A DNA stretch of 64,000 nucleotides. Source: Gluconobacter japonicus. GTDB taxonomy: Bacteria; Pseudomonadota; Alphaproteobacteria; Acetobacterales; Acetobacteraceae. The notes under the pieces were generated by a model. The model made no database searches. It worked only from the letters and a program-made list of their open reading frames with translations, and was not told where the DNA came from. The position numbers and the translations under genes were made by a program. The first letter of the stretch is position 1; the number at the start of each line of letters is the position of its first letter. Of this stretch, positions 36,983-46,259 are shown in pieces. Location: contig NZ_BEWO01000009.1 in assembly GCF_002723975.1 (NCBI RefSeq), forward strand, positions 62,001 to 126,000, read 5' to 3'.

Positions 36983-37363
36983 ATGGATGTTAGTACCCTT
37001 CCTCCCCCCATAACGCACGAGAGCGACACATGCGCCGTTGTCCGCGCTATTTTGGCTCGCGTGGGAGACAAGTGGAGTATCCTGATCGTTCGAATTCTGG
37101 GGGACGGCTCCATGCGCTTTAGTGAGCTTCGCCGCTCCATTGAGGGAATTTCACAGCGTATGTTGACTCTGACGCTGCGAAATCTGGAACGGGACGGGTT
37201 AGTCAAACGCACAGTGACACCAACAACCCCGCCCCGCGTCGACTACGCCCTGACAGATCTGGGCCGCTCCCTCCAGAGTATTACAGAAGCTTTTGGGCGA
37301 TGGGCCGTTACCCATCGGGATGAAATCGAGAATGCCCGCCAGCGTTTTGACGCGCGCCAATAA
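36983..37363 (+). CDS. HxlR-family transcriptional regulator
   Basis: A 126-residue winged-helix regulator: [20 protein letters not shown] (Cys17 near the N-terminus is the conserved redox-sensitive position), [20 protein letters not shown] recognition region and [12 protein letters not shown] wing. Members related to HypR, QorR and YodB sense quinones or thiol stress and control neighbouring azoreductases, so control of the divergent azoR gene is likely. Confidence 0.9.
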   Translation: MDVSTLPPPITHESDTCAVVRAILARVGDKWSILIVRILGDGSMRFSELRRSIEGISQRMLTLTLRNLERDGLVKRTVTPTTPPRVDYALTDLGRSLQSITEAFGRWAVTHRDEIENARQRFDARQ

Positions 37364-37408
37364 TCCCCTAGGTTGCAGCCAACAGTTTCTGACGGTCAGG
37401 CACGGATT

Positions 37409-38155
37409 ATGACGATTTCTCCCCGCATCGGTATCGCTGGCATTACAGGCCGGCTGGGCTCACTTTGCGCTGAGGAGGCCGGAACGTCATTGGTCGGGGG
37501 ACTATCACGTCACGCCGATGAAAGTCGGAACATTACATCCAGTCCGACGCGTCTTGCCGAAGGCTGCGACGTCGTAATCGATGTCAGTCATGGCTCCACG
37601 GTTCAGGTCCATGCCAAAGCGTTTACAGACGCAAAATGTCCGTGGGTTCTTGGCACAACAGGGCTTGGCGCTGACGATCAGGCCGCTGTCATGGAGGCTT
37701 CAAAGCATATTCCAGTCCTTCAAGCCGCCAATTTCTCCCCCGCCCTGACGCTTTTTCTGGAGCTCGCCAGACAGCTTGGCGCGGGTTTGCCGGGATACGA
37801 CGCAGAAATTGTCGAAGTTCACCATCGCCAGAAAGTGGATGCCCCATCCGGCACAGCCCTTGCGATTGGCCGGGCTGTCGCGGAAGGACGAAGCATTGCT
37901 CTGGAAGATGTCATGCGCCTGGACCAGAACGGCGCCCGCCCGGACGGAGCCATCGGTTTCGCATCCCTGCGCGGCGGCCAGATCGTTGGCGAACACGACC
38001 TGATGTTCATGGCGGCAGACGAACAGATCACTCTGTCTCACCGCGCCCTCGATCGCAGGGTCTTTGCCCGCGGAGCCATCATGGCAGCCCAATGGCTCGC
38101 ACAGCAGCCACCGGGCCTGTACGGCATGGCGGACGTACTTCGTCGAGCAGTTTAA
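37409..38155 (+). CDS. dapB: 4-hydroxy-tetrahydrodipicolinate reductase
   Basis: NAD(P)H-dependent step of lysine and diaminopimelate synthesis. The 248-residue protein has the Rossmann start IGIAGITGRLGSL, LGTTGLG, and the substrate signature VEVHHRQKVDAPSGTAL (residues about 133-149) with the catalytic His and Lys. It lacks the roughly 20-residue insertion of some DapB proteins, giving a compact form. The start ATG 37409 fits homologues; the TTG at 37373 is possible but less likely. Confidence 0.95.
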   Translation: MTISPRIGIAGITGRLGSLCAEEAGTSLVGGLSRHADESRNITSSPTRLAEGCDVVIDVSHGSTVQVHAKAFTDAKCPWVLGTTGLGADDQAAVMEASKHIPVLQAANFSPALTLFLELARQLGAGLPGYDAEIVEVHHRQKVDAPSGTALAIGRAVAEGRSIALEDVMRLDQNGARPDGAIGFASLRGGQIVGEHDLMFMAADEQITLSHRALDRRVFARGAIMAAQWLAQQPPGLYGMADVLRRAV

Positions 38156-38178
38156 CCGCCCGACGAAAAAGAGGTCTA

Positions 38179-38976
38179 TCAGCCTCCAGAAATTTCCAGA
38201 TTTACACCAGTCATATAGCTGGAATCGTCACCAAGGAGGAACGCGACCACACCGGGGATTTCATTGATATCGCCATATCGACGCATCGGAACGCTCCCGA
38301 TCATCTGCTTGACGACTTCCTGCGGATTGGTTGAGAAATACTGCGTGTTTGCCTTCGCCTGAAGCTCAACCTGACGATCCCACATGAAGCCCGGCCCCAT
38401 GTAACCCGGGCTGATTGCATTCACCCGGATATTGTATGGTGCGAGGTCATAAGCAGCGGTTTCGGTCAGGGCAATGATCGCCCCCTTGGAGGCACCATAA
38501 GCCGCCATGTTCGGTGGTCCCTTGACGCCCGCCATGCTGGCCGTGTTCACAATGCGTCCGTAGCCATTCTCGATCATGTGCCGCGAGACCGCTTTCAGAA
38601 CATGGAAAGCGCCCGTGACGTTGATGTTCAGAACCTTCGGAAAATCTTCAGCCGGATAGTCCTGAACCGGAGCAAAAGCGCCCTGATATCCCGCATTGTT
38701 AAACAGAAAGTCGATTTTCCCGAAATCGGAGATCACACGGCTGACCACGTCATTGACGGAAGACTCAGACGTCACGTCGCAGACATAAGACTGTACGTTC
38801 ACACCCTTTTCGCGAACAGCGGCTTCAGCTTTCGCAAGAGCATCCGCATTCATATCCAGCAGGGCAATGTCCGTTCCCATCTCTGCAAGACGCAAAGCGG
38901 TTGCAAGGCCGATATTACCTCCGGCTCCCGTCACCAGACATGATTTACCGCTAAAGAAGCTTACAACGTATGCCAT
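38179..38976 (-). CDS. SDR-family xylitol (polyol) dehydrogenase
   Basis: A 265-residue short-chain dehydrogenase. It has the TGAGGNIG cofactor motif, Asp in LLDMNADAL favouring NAD over NADP, NNAGYQG, and the catalytic Ser-Tyr-Lys in NTASMAGVKGPPNMAAYGASKGA. The overall sequence strongly resembles the NAD-dependent xylitol dehydrogenase of Gluconobacter oxydans, which interconverts xylitol and D-xylulose. The start follows GAGGGACAC. Exact substrate is inferred from that resemblance. Confidence 0.88.
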   Translation of the reverse strand: MAYVVSFFSGKSCLVTGAGGNIGLATALRLAEMGTDIALLDMNADALAKAEAAVREKGVNVQSYVCDVTSESSVNDVVSRVISDFGKIDFLFNNAGYQGAFAPVQDYPAEDFPKVLNINVTGAFHVLKAVSRHMIENGYGRIVNTASMAGVKGPPNMAAYGASKGAIIALTETAAYDLAPYNIRVNAISPGYMGPGFMWDRQVELQAKANTQYFSTNPQEVVKQMIGSVPMRRYGDINEIPGVVAFLLGDDSSYMTGVNLEISGG

Positions 38977-39148
38977 GTGTCCCTCGTTGAGATACGGCGT
39001 TTTTGACCCGGCTATACATATCTTGAAAAAAAGCGTTCGTCTGCCCCTGTTTCTTCACCATGCCGGATCGTAGATAACGATCTATATTCTTTCTTGTTTC
39101 ACAATATCTTACACAGGACGTTGAGAGAAAATTCCCTTCACCTTCCCC

Positions 39149-39191
39149 AAGGCACTTGACCCCTGCGTGCAATTCCGCCAAGCCGTGCCTT
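39149..39191 (+). promoter_or_regulatory. structured leader upstream of metK
   Basis: AAGGCAC (39149-39155) pairs with GTGCCTT (39185-39191), with an inner TTG/CAA pair. Another hairpin, GATCGT-AGATA-ACGATC, lies at 39066-39082. They fall in the 287-base gap between the xylitol dehydrogenase and metK. I could not match them to a known SAM riboswitch class. Confidence 0.35.
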
Positions 39192-39263
39192 CCTGAATGC
39201 TGCAGTCCGTCCGTCATGGCGTCTGCGGCCCTTTTCACCACTCATTCCCTGCGAGGTCCCTGA

Positions 39264-40448
39264 GTGCGCAATCACGGCGATTTCCTGTTCACCTCTGAAT
39301 CCGTTTCCGAGGGCCATCCCGACAAGGTGGCAGACCGTATCTCCGACACCGTCCTGGACGCTTATCTTGAAGCCGATCCGGAAGCCCGCGTTGCCTGTGA
39401 AACGCTGGTCACGACGAACCGTGTCATCCTGGCCGGTGAAGTCCGTGGCCCGAAGGCTGTCGAAGACACGCTGATCGACCGCGCACGCGGGGCCATCAAG
39501 GACATTGGCTACGACCAGGAAGGCTTCTCCTGGAAAAATGCCGAGATCACGTCTTACCTGCACGCGCAGTCCGCTGATATCGCCCAAGGCGTGGACAGCG
39601 GCAGCGACAAGGACGAAGGCGCTGGCGATCAGGGCATCATGTTCGGCTTCGCAACACGCGAAACCGAAAACCTGATGCCGGCTCCGCTGTTCTACGCCCA
39701 GACGATCCTTGAGCGTATCCGCGACTACCGCAAGAACGGCGACGCCCGTGGCGCCGGCCTTCTTCCGGACGCGAAGAGCCAGGTCACGCTGCGTTATGTC
39801 GATGGCAAGCCGGTTGGCGTGACGTCTGTCGTGATTTCCACGCAGCACGCTGAAGGCATGAGCCAGAACACGATCCGCGAAACGCTTCGCGGCGTGGTCA
39901 ATGACGTTCTGCCAAATGGCTGGAGCTGCCCGGAAGACGAGTTCTATGTGAACCCGACCGGCAACTTCGTCATTGGTGGCCCGGATGGTGATGCTGGTCT
40001 GACAGGTCGTAAGATCATCGTAGACACATACGGTGGTGCAGCCCCTCATGGTGGTGGCGCATTCTCAGGCAAGGACCCCACGAAGGTTGACCGTTCGGCT
40101 GCTTATGCTGCGCGTTACCTTGCCAAGAACGTCGTTGCCGCTGGTCTCGCAGATCGCTGCACAATCCAGCTCAGCTACGCCATCGGCGTCTCCAAGCCGC
40201 TTTCGGTCTATGTGGACCTCGACGGCACAGGCAAGGACATCGACGAAGCACGCCTCGGCCTGCTCCTCAATGAAGTTGTGGATCTGTCCCCGCGCGGCAT
40301 CCGCAAGCATCTGCGCCTGAACCGCCCGATCTATGTTCCGACGTCCGCCTATGGTCACTTCGGCCGCGTGCCGAATGCTGCTCTGGACAACTTCACCTGG
40401 GAACAGACGGATCTGGTTGATACCCTCCGTAACGCACTGAACAGGTAA
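39264..40448 (+). CDS. metK: S-adenosylmethionine synthetase
   Basis: Makes SAM from methionine and ATP. The 394-residue tetramer-forming protein has [20 protein letters not shown] at the start (catalytic His and metal Asp), [12 protein letters not shown] (the ATP hexapeptide) and [19 protein letters not shown] (P-loop-like signature). The start is GTG with GAGG eight bases upstream. The trmB frame begins five bases after its stop. Confidence 0.98.
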   Translation: MRNHGDFLFTSESVSEGHPDKVADRISDTVLDAYLEADPEARVACETLVTTNRVILAGEVRGPKAVEDTLIDRARGAIKDIGYDQEGFSWKNAEITSYLHAQSADIAQGVDSGSDKDEGAGDQGIMFGFATRETENLMPAPLFYAQTILERIRDYRKNGDARGAGLLPDAKSQVTLRYVDGKPVGVTSVVISTQHAEGMSQNTIRETLRGVVNDVLPNGWSCPEDEFYVNPTGNFVIGGPDGDAGLTGRKIIVDTYGGAAPHGGGAFSGKDPTKVDRSAAYAARYLAKNVVAAGLADRCTIQLSYAIGVSKPLSVYVDLDGTGKDIDEARLGLLLNEVVDLSPRGIRKHLRLNRPIYVPTSAYGHFGRVPNAALDNFTWEQTDLVDTLRNALNR

Positions 40449-40452
40449 GACC

Positions 40453-41148
40453 CTGACACAGTCTCTCAAACCCCAGCCGGAGCGGCTTTACGGCCGCCAG
40501 CGCGGCCATCCGCTCCGGGCAAGACAGCAGCATCTTCTTGAAAAGACGCTGCCGCGCTTCACTTTTGCGTCCGCAGGGAACCCAACCGCCGGGTTTTCCT
40601 CGCCGGTCTCGCGCGTCTTTCTTGAAATCGGATTTGGCGGCGGCGAACATGCTGCTGCCCAGTCTGAAATGAACCCGGATGTCGGGTACATTGCCTCAGA
40701 GGTTTTCGAGAACGGCCTGTGCTCCCTGATGTCGCGCCTCGTGCCAGACGGTGAGGAAGATACAGCACCACCACCCGAGCATTTCCGGATCTGGCCAGAA
40801 GACGCACGTCTTCTGCTCAAGGATATGCCGGATGGCTGCCTGGACCGCGCCTATCTGATGTTCCCGGACCCATGGCCCAAGTCACGCCATGCAAAGCGTC
40901 GCTTCGTGCATCCGGAGAACCTTCGGGAGCTCCATCGGGTTCTCAAGCCGGGTGCCATCTGGCGCGTGGCGAGCGATCACCCTGTCTATCAGGACTGGGT
41001 GATCGAAGTGATGGGCAAGCAGGATCTGTTTGATGCCCCCCCTCCGGAGACGGAACGTCCCGAAGGATGGTCCCCAACCCGATATGAGGCAAAAGCCTTC
41101 CGGGAAGGCAGACAGCCCTTCTACTGGACCTTTACCCGGCGCCCTTGA
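40453..41148 (+). CDS. trmB: tRNA (guanine-N7-)-methyltransferase
   Basis: SAM-dependent enzyme making m7G46 in tRNA. In frame with the clear C-terminal half (MFPDPWPKSRHAKRRFV, ELHRVLKPGAIWRVASDH) is the SAM-binding VFLEIGFGGGEHAAAQ and, further upstream, PERLYGRQRGHPLRARQQ, a typical TrmB N-terminus. No ATG, GTG or TTG lies between the previous in-frame stop (40438) and these conserved blocks, so translation probably starts at CTG 40453, with AGG seven bases before it. Starting at the first ATG (40669) would remove the SAM motif. The coupling to metK, which supplies SAM, is notable. Family certain, start inferred. Confidence 0.9.
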   Translation: MTQSLKPQPERLYGRQRGHPLRARQQHLLEKTLPRFTFASAGNPTAGFSSPVSRVFLEIGFGGGEHAAAQSEMNPDVGYIASEVFENGLCSLMSRLVPDGEEDTAPPPEHFRIWPEDARLLLKDMPDGCLDRAYLMFPDPWPKSRHAKRRFVHPENLRELHRVLKPGAIWRVASDHPVYQDWVIEVMGKQDLFDAPPPETERPEGWSPTRYEAKAFREGRQPFYWTFTRRP

Positions 41149-41189
41149 GGCGCCGTCCCTTTATCTGACTACAGTGAGTTCCTGACATC

Positions 41190-42830
41190 ATGACCCAGAT
41201 CGAACGCGAAGAAATGGAATTCGATGTCGTGGTGGTCGGTGGTGGCCCCGCCGGTCTGTCCGCGGCGATCCGCCTCCGACAGATTGCGCCGGACGCGTCG
41301 ATCTGCCTGATCGAAAAAGGGAGCGAGATCGGTGCACACATCGTCTCTGGTGCCGTCATCGAACCGCGTTCGCTTGAGGAACTCCTGCCAGACTGGCGCT
41401 CTCTTGGAGCGCCGCTGAACACGGAAGTCACGGAAGAACGTATGCTGTTCCTGACGGAAAAGCGCGCCATTCAGATTCCGTATCTGGACCGCGTCATGCC
41501 CCATATGGCGAACCACGGCAATTATGTGGTGTCCCTCGGGGAAGTCTGTCGCTGGCTGGGTGAACAGGCCGAAGCCCTCGGTGTTGAGATCTATCCCGGC
41601 TTTGCAGGCGCTGAACTGTTCATTGAAAACAATCGTGTTGCTGGCGTCATTACGGGCGACATGGGCATCGAGCGTGACGGCACGCATGGCCCCAACTTCA
41701 CACCCGGCATGATCCTCCGTGCCAAACAGACAATCCTGACCGAAGGCGCACGCGGCTCCCTGAGCGCCCACGCCATGAAGCGTTTTGGCCTACGCAAGGG
41801 TGTCGATACCCAGACTTACGGCCTTGGCATCAAGGAAGTCTGGGAGGTCCCGAAGGAAAAGCATCGCCCCGGCCTCGTCCAGCACAGCTTTGGCTGGCCG
41901 CTGGATGACCACACCTATGGTGGCGCATGGCTCTACCATTTCGGGGACAATCTGGTCAGCTATGGCTTCGTAACCGGCCTAGACTACAGCAACACCTACC
42001 TTTCGCCCTTCGAGGAAATGCAGCGCACGAAGCTGCACCCTGCTTTCCGGGAACACTTCGAGGGTGGCAAACGCCTGATCTACGGCGCCCGCGCGCTCTC
42101 TGAAGGCGGCCTTCAGTCCATTCCTCGCCTGACATTCCCCGGCGGCGTTCTGGCGGGTGACTCAGCAGGCTTCCTGAACGTTCCCAAAATCAAGGGAACA
42201 CATACCGCCATGAAATCCGGCATGTTGGCCGCCGAGGCTGTGGCCGAAGCGCTCCAGACCGAGTGCACGGAAGCCTCCAGCCTGACAGAACGCGTCCGCA
42301 ATTCCTGGCTCTGGTCCGAACTGCGCGATGTCCGCAATATCCGTCCGGCTTTTGCCAAATGGGGCATGAAGGCTGGTGCGCTTTACGCGGGCATCGACAG
42401 CATGATCTTGCGTGGCCGCGCCCCTTGGACACTGCATCATCCGCATGCCGACAATGAGACGCTACGTCCATCAGCACTTTGCGAGCAGATCGATTATCCA
42501 AAGCCAGACAACGTCCTGACCTTCGATCGCGTCAGCTCGGTTTTCCTCAGCGCCACCAATCACGAGGAAAACCAGCCTGTCCATCTGAAGCTGCGTAACG
42601 AAGCCATTTGGCGCACCGTCAATCATGATGTGTTTGACGCACCAGAGAGCCGTTACTGCCCGGCAGGTGTCTACGAGCAGGAAAAAAGCGGGGAAAATGA
42701 GTGGTCCCTGCGCATCAATGCGCAGAACTGTGTCCATTGCAAAACCTGCGATATCAAAGACCCGACGCAGAATATCGAATGGTGTACACCTGAAGGTAGC
42801 GGCGGCCCAAACTACCCCGTCGGGATGTAA
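41190..42830 (+). CDS. electron transfer flavoprotein-ubiquinone oxidoreductase
   Basis: Passes electrons from reduced ETF to ubiquinone at the membrane. The 546-residue protein has the FAD dinucleotide fold VVVVGGGPAGLSAAIRL, the long ETF-QO central region (GLGIKEVWEVPKEKH, SFGWPLDDHTYGGAWLYH), and a C-terminal [4Fe-4S] domain with Cys residues in YCPAGVYE, QNCVHCKTCDIKDP. Followed by etfB and etfA on the same strand, so the three probably work together. Confidence 0.96.
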   Translation: MTQIEREEMEFDVVVVGGGPAGLSAAIRLRQIAPDASICLIEKGSEIGAHIVSGAVIEPRSLEELLPDWRSLGAPLNTEVTEERMLFLTEKRAIQIPYLDRVMPHMANHGNYVVSLGEVCRWLGEQAEALGVEIYPGFAGAELFIENNRVAGVITGDMGIERDGTHGPNFTPGMILRAKQTILTEGARGSLSAHAMKRFGLRKGVDTQTYGLGIKEVWEVPKEKHRPGLVQHSFGWPLDDHTYGGAWLYHFGDNLVSYGFVTGLDYSNTYLSPFEEMQRTKLHPAFREHFEGGKRLIYGARALSEGGLQSIPRLTFPGGVLAGDSAGFLNVPKIKGTHTAMKSGMLAAEAVAEALQTECTEASSLTERVRNSWLWSELRDVRNIRPAFAKWGMKAGALYAGIDSMILRGRAPWTLHHPHADNETLRPSALCEQIDYPKPDNVLTFDRVSSVFLSATNHEENQPVHLKLRNEAIWRTVNHDVFDAPESRYCPAGVYEQEKSGENEWSLRINAQNCVHCKTCDIKDPTQNIEWCTPEGSGGPNYPVGM

Positions 42831-42936
42831 CTCTTTCAAGCACACGGGCCGCTTTCTGACCGGAATGTGACTTTCTGATCCATTTCCGCTACGGTGGCGC
42901 CCGTTTTTCCAGCGGCGTCAGCAGCGAAAGATCACG

Positions 42937-43686
42937 ATGAAAATTCTGGTCCCAGTCAAAAGGGTGGTCGATTACAACGTCAAGGTGCGTGTAGCGGCCG
43001 ATGGTAGTGGTGTCGAAACGCAGGGCCTAAAAATGTCCCTGAATCCGTTCGATGAAATTGCGGTGGAAGAAGCCATCCGCCTGCGCGAAAAAGGCGTGGC
43101 AACTGAAGTGGTCGTCGTGACCATTGGTGTCCAGGCGGCGCAGGACATTCTGCGTACCTCAATGGCCATGGGTGCAGACCGGGCCATTTTGGTCAAAACA
43201 GACGATACGCTTGAGCCGCGCGCCGTCGCCAATGCGCTGAAAGCCATTGTCGAACGTGAGCAGCCGGGTCTTGTCTGCATGGGCAAGCAGGCCATCGATG
43301 ACGACATGAACGCAACCGGCCAGATCCTGGCAGCCAAACTTGGCTGGCCACAAGGCACGTTCGCCAGTGCGGTGACCGTTGCGGACGGCCGCATTGAAGT
43401 TTCTCGCGAAATCGACGGTGGTACGGAAGTTGTTTCTCTGGCACTTCCCGCCGTGGTGACAGCCGATCTGCGCCTCAACGAGCCGCGCTATGCGTCCCTC
43501 CCAAACATCATGAAGGCTCGTAAGAAGCCGCTTGAAACGCTTGAGGCTGCCGATCTCGGCGTTGATCTTGCCTCCCGCCTTACTGTCGTTTCTGTCGCAG
43601 AGCCGGCAGAACGCAAGGAAGGTATCAAGCTAGGCAATGCGGCCGAACTGGTCGAAAAGCTCAAGACAGAAGCGAAGGTGATCTGA
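42937..43686 (+). CDS. etfB: electron transfer flavoprotein beta subunit
   Basis: The 249-residue AMP-binding subunit of the ETF heterodimer. Recognisable are [19 protein letters not shown] at the start, [14 protein letters not shown], and [17 protein letters not shown] with [10 protein letters not shown]. The stop overlaps the etfA ATG by one base. A 106-base spacer separates it from the ETF-QO gene. Confidence 0.97.
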   Translation: MKILVPVKRVVDYNVKVRVAADGSGVETQGLKMSLNPFDEIAVEEAIRLREKGVATEVVVVTIGVQAAQDILRTSMAMGADRAILVKTDDTLEPRAVANALKAIVEREQPGLVCMGKQAIDDDMNATGQILAAKLGWPQGTFASAVTVADGRIEVSREIDGGTEVVSLALPAVVTADLRLNEPRYASLPNIMKARKKPLETLEAADLGVDLASRLTVVSVAEPAERKEGIKLGNAAELVEKLKTEAKVI

Positions 43687-44591
43687 TGACCGCTCTTGTT
43701 CTGCTCGAAGTCGAGAATGGCGAAGTCCGTCAGGCATCACGTTCAGCCCTGACAGCCGCCGCACGCTTTGGCGATGTAGACGCCATCGTTTTTGGTGAGG
43801 GCGCCAGCGCTGCCGCAGCCCTGCCTGGTGTCAAGCGGGTTCTGTCCGTGCCCGGCCTAGCCACGGATCTGGCCGAACCTGCCGCCGATCTGCTGGCGTC
43901 CATCGCAAAGGACTACAGCCACATCGTGGCGTCTGCCTCTGCCAGCGGAAAGAATATTCTGCCGCGTCTGGCGGGCCTGCTTGACGTTCAACCCATCCCG
44001 GATGTGGTCGAAATCAAGGATGCCGAAACGTTCGTTCGTCCGATCTACGCAGGCAATGCACTGGCAACCGTCCGGTCTTCAGACGCCATCAAGATTCTGA
44101 CGGTTCGGGGTTCCAGCTTTGATCCCGCTCCGAAAGACGGCGGCTCCGCTCCGGTTGAGACACTGGACGCACCAGTCAGCGAAAAGTCCGTTTTCGTGAA
44201 GGTGGAACTCTCTGCCTCCGATCGCCCGGAACTCGAAGCTGCCCGCGTGGTCATCTCGGGCGGCAAGGGCATGAAAGACGCAGCAAACTTCAAGTTGCTC
44301 GAACCCATTGCCGACAAGCTGAACGCCGCTATCGGTGCATCCCGTTCCGCTGTGGACTCCGGCTTTGCCCCGAACGAAATGCAGGTCGGCCAGACCGGCA
44401 AGATCGTGGCTCCGGAACTCTACATTGCTGTTGGCCTGTCTGGCGCAATCCAGCATCTGGCCGGCATGAAGGACAGCCGCGTCATTGTAGCCATCAACAC
44501 GGACCCGGAAGCCCCCATCTTCCGTGTCGCCGATTACGGTATCGTGGGTGACCTGTTCGAGGTCCTTCCCGCACTTGAAAAGGCTCTCTGA
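43686..44591 (+). CDS. etfA: electron transfer flavoprotein alpha subunit
   Basis: The 301-residue FAD-carrying subunit. The C-terminal FAD domain holds [52 protein letters not shown] and [22 protein letters not shown], all strongly conserved. Coupled to etfB by the one-base overlap and ended by a strong terminator. Confidence 0.97.
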   Translation: MTALVLLEVENGEVRQASRSALTAAARFGDVDAIVFGEGASAAAALPGVKRVLSVPGLATDLAEPAADLLASIAKDYSHIVASASASGKNILPRLAGLLDVQPIPDVVEIKDAETFVRPIYAGNALATVRSSDAIKILTVRGSSFDPAPKDGGSAPVETLDAPVSEKSVFVKVELSASDRPELEAARVVISGGKGMKDAANFKLLEPIADKLNAAIGASRSAVDSGFAPNEMQVGQTGKIVAPELYIAVGLSGAIQHLAGMKDSRVIVAINTDPEAPIFRVADYGIVGDLFEVLPALEKAL

Positions 44592-44600
44592 GCATTCTCA

Positions 44601-44634
44601 GCAGGCGATCCATGACGGATTGCCTGCTTTTTTC
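44601..44634 (+). terminator. terminator after etfA
   Basis: GCAGGCGATCC pairs with GGATTGCCTGC (one mismatch), followed by six Ts. Confidence 0.88.
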
Positions 44635-44709
44635 CTGACACAAAGTGTCCAGAACTTAAGTTGCAGACGCCCTTCCGTGTGACATTCTATTGCACGACGG
44701 AGATACCTA

Positions 44710-45411
44710 ATGACCCTGCGACGTACATTCCAAAAAATTTTTCCCGCGCTTCCTTTGCTGCTTGGCGCGTTTTTCATTCACAGCGCATTAGGTGCTGGTT
44801 ATGTCGTGCCTTCGGCCTCAATGGAGCCAACACTCGAAATCGGCGACGAAATCATCGCTGCCGTACCATCTTATGGATGGGGAACAGCCAATCTTCCTTT
44901 CGCAGCGCGACTTTCGGTTCTTCCGCATTTCCGTCTTTTTACCCGCTTGCCGCATCGCGGAGATGTGGTCGTTTTCCGAGCCCCTGCCAACCTGAATGAA
45001 ACCTGGGTCAAACGTGTCATTGGGCTGCCGGGGGACACGATTGCTCTATCCAACGGTCGTGTCGTTCTAAATGGAAAAACCCTTCCCTGGCACGACAAAG
45101 GACAGGGCCAGGCAGAACTCCACCCGGGAATATCTACCCCTGCAAGACGATATGAGGAAACATTCCCCGACGGGTCTCACCACGACATTCTCAAATTAAC
45201 AACCATAGGAACACTCGACACCGTTCCTATGTTTACGGTTCCAGCAGGCAAGCTCTTCGTGATGGGCGATAACCGTGATGACTCTGCAGACTCAAGAGTC
45301 CCCGTCGAAGACGGCGGCGTCGGTCTTTTACCAGTCTGGAACCTTCAAGGAGAAGTAACCACGGTGCTATTTTCATGGCGACACCTCAAAAGATTGCTGC
45401 TCCCCGTCTGA
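44710..45411 (+). CDS. lepB: signal peptidase I
   Basis: Membrane serine protease that removes signal peptides after export. The 233-residue protein has one N-terminal membrane segment (PLLLGAFFIHSALGAGY), the catalytic Ser37 in VPSASMEPT, the general-base Lys101 in WVKRVIGLPGD, and MGDNRDDSADSR of box E. The second N-terminal helix of E. coli LepB is absent, as in many alphaproteobacterial enzymes. Start follows CGGAGATACCTA. It stands alone, without the lepA or rnc neighbours usual for the housekeeping copy, so it may be an extra paralogue. Confidence 0.93.
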   Translation: MTLRRTFQKIFPALPLLLGAFFIHSALGAGYVVPSASMEPTLEIGDEIIAAVPSYGWGTANLPFAARLSVLPHFRLFTRLPHRGDVVVFRAPANLNETWVKRVIGLPGDTIALSNGRVVLNGKTLPWHDKGQGQAELHPGISTPARRYEETFPDGSHHDILKLTTIGTLDTVPMFTVPAGKLFVMGDNRDDSADSRVPVEDGGVGLLPVWNLQGEVTTVLFSWRHLKRLLLPV

Positions 45412-45471
45412 TTTTCAGACGCGCCCTCTTGCGCATTCTGTAAATCCCCGTTAGGAGAAGCGCCATCGGCA

Positions 45472-45548
45472 CGGAGTGTAGCTCAGCCTGGTAGAGCACT
45501 GTGTTCGGGACGCAGGGGCCGGAGGTTCGAATCCTCTCACTCCGACCA
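45472..45548 (+). tRNA. tRNA-Pro (anticodon CGG)
   Basis: A 77-base cloverleaf: acceptor CGGAGTG paired with CACTCCG, D-arm with AGCTCAGCCTGGTAGAGC, anticodon arm CTGTG-TTCGGGA-CGCAG with anticodon CGG, T-arm GGAGG-TTCGAAT-CCTCT, and an encoded CCA end. G at the first acceptor position is replaced by C, as expected for tRNA-Pro. Weak hairpins follow (45566-45604). No second copy of the 3' end was seen in the window. Confidence 0.95.
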
Positions 45549-45647
45549 GCCGATTTAACGGGAATCAGAAAATCTGATGAGAGCAAAGAAGAAAATGCTC
45601 TTCCGTACGCATTCCATATACAACTTTGACCTTACGCTTTCTGCTTC

Positions 45648-46259
45648 TCAGTACTCATGTAGTCCTACGAATGGACGAACAGGCTGATCGGCTTTGCATA
45701 GTTTCAAAACATCCAGCTTTTGAAGCTCCAGAATATGCGCCGCCAACGTCTGCCGAGACATCAGAATTTTCTCCCCTTCGCTTTCACGAATAGTGTCGGA
45801 CTGGCTCATCAAAGCCCCTGCATATTCAACCTCACGCTGCATTTCTGCATCCGGCAACGCAGAGAGAGGCACAAACTGCACGGGCAAACTCAATTGCTGT
45901 GTTTTTGAACGGCTGGCCTCTGCCGTAATGCCCAGAACAGGAACGCTCGTCAGGGCCGAAACAGAAAAAGAACCAGACTGGGTCAGAGTACCATTCAATT
46001 GCATGGCTACAGGTCCGGAAACAAGCGCAACAACAGGGTCCACGTTTCGCTGCGCACATTGCAACGCACGAACATTGGCATCAAAATGGGCTGTCTGCGC
46101 TTCAGACCAGTTCTGCACATCCGAAGCGCTTACAACACCCGCTTTCGTCAGGTCTTTTTGAACACCAGCCAGTGCAGCGCTAATTGAAGTCTGCGCACCG
46201 CTGGTAAAGACACAACCCGACAGCAAAAGCCATACGGGCAAAACATAGAACAACCTCAT
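45648..46259 (-). CDS. lipoprotein paired with a papain-like peptidase (possibly Trypco2-like domain)
   Basis: A 203-residue lipoprotein: signal with lipobox LLSGC (Cys15), a helical segment SISAALAGVQKDLTKAG, then a beta-rich part GPVAMQLNGTLTQSGSFSV, ITAEASRSKTQQLSLPVQF, and a C-terminal helical tail. The helix plus beta-strand pattern with the A-x-x-S-x-x-x-T-Q motif reminds me of the trypsin-co-occurring domain 2; that is a recollection of pattern, not a search result. ATG 46259 overlaps the peptidase stop (ATGA), so translation is coupled. The upstream in-frame extension lies inside the peptidase gene and was rejected. Function unknown. Confidence 0.72.
   Translation of the reverse strand: MRLFYVLPVWLLLSGCVFTSGAQTSISAALAGVQKDLTKAGVVSASDVQNWSEAQTAHFDANVRALQCAQRNVDPVVALVSGPVAMQLNGTLTQSGSFSVSALTSVPVLGITAEASRSKTQQLSLPVQFVPLSALPDAEMQREVEYAGALMSQSDTIRESEGEKILMSRQTLAAHILELQKLDVLKLCKADQPVRPFVGLHEY

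Noticed and set aside
39066-39263. Known SAM-II or SAM/SAH riboswitch before metK
   Set aside because: The conserved pseudoknot sequences of those classes were not recognisable; kept only as an unclassified structured leader.
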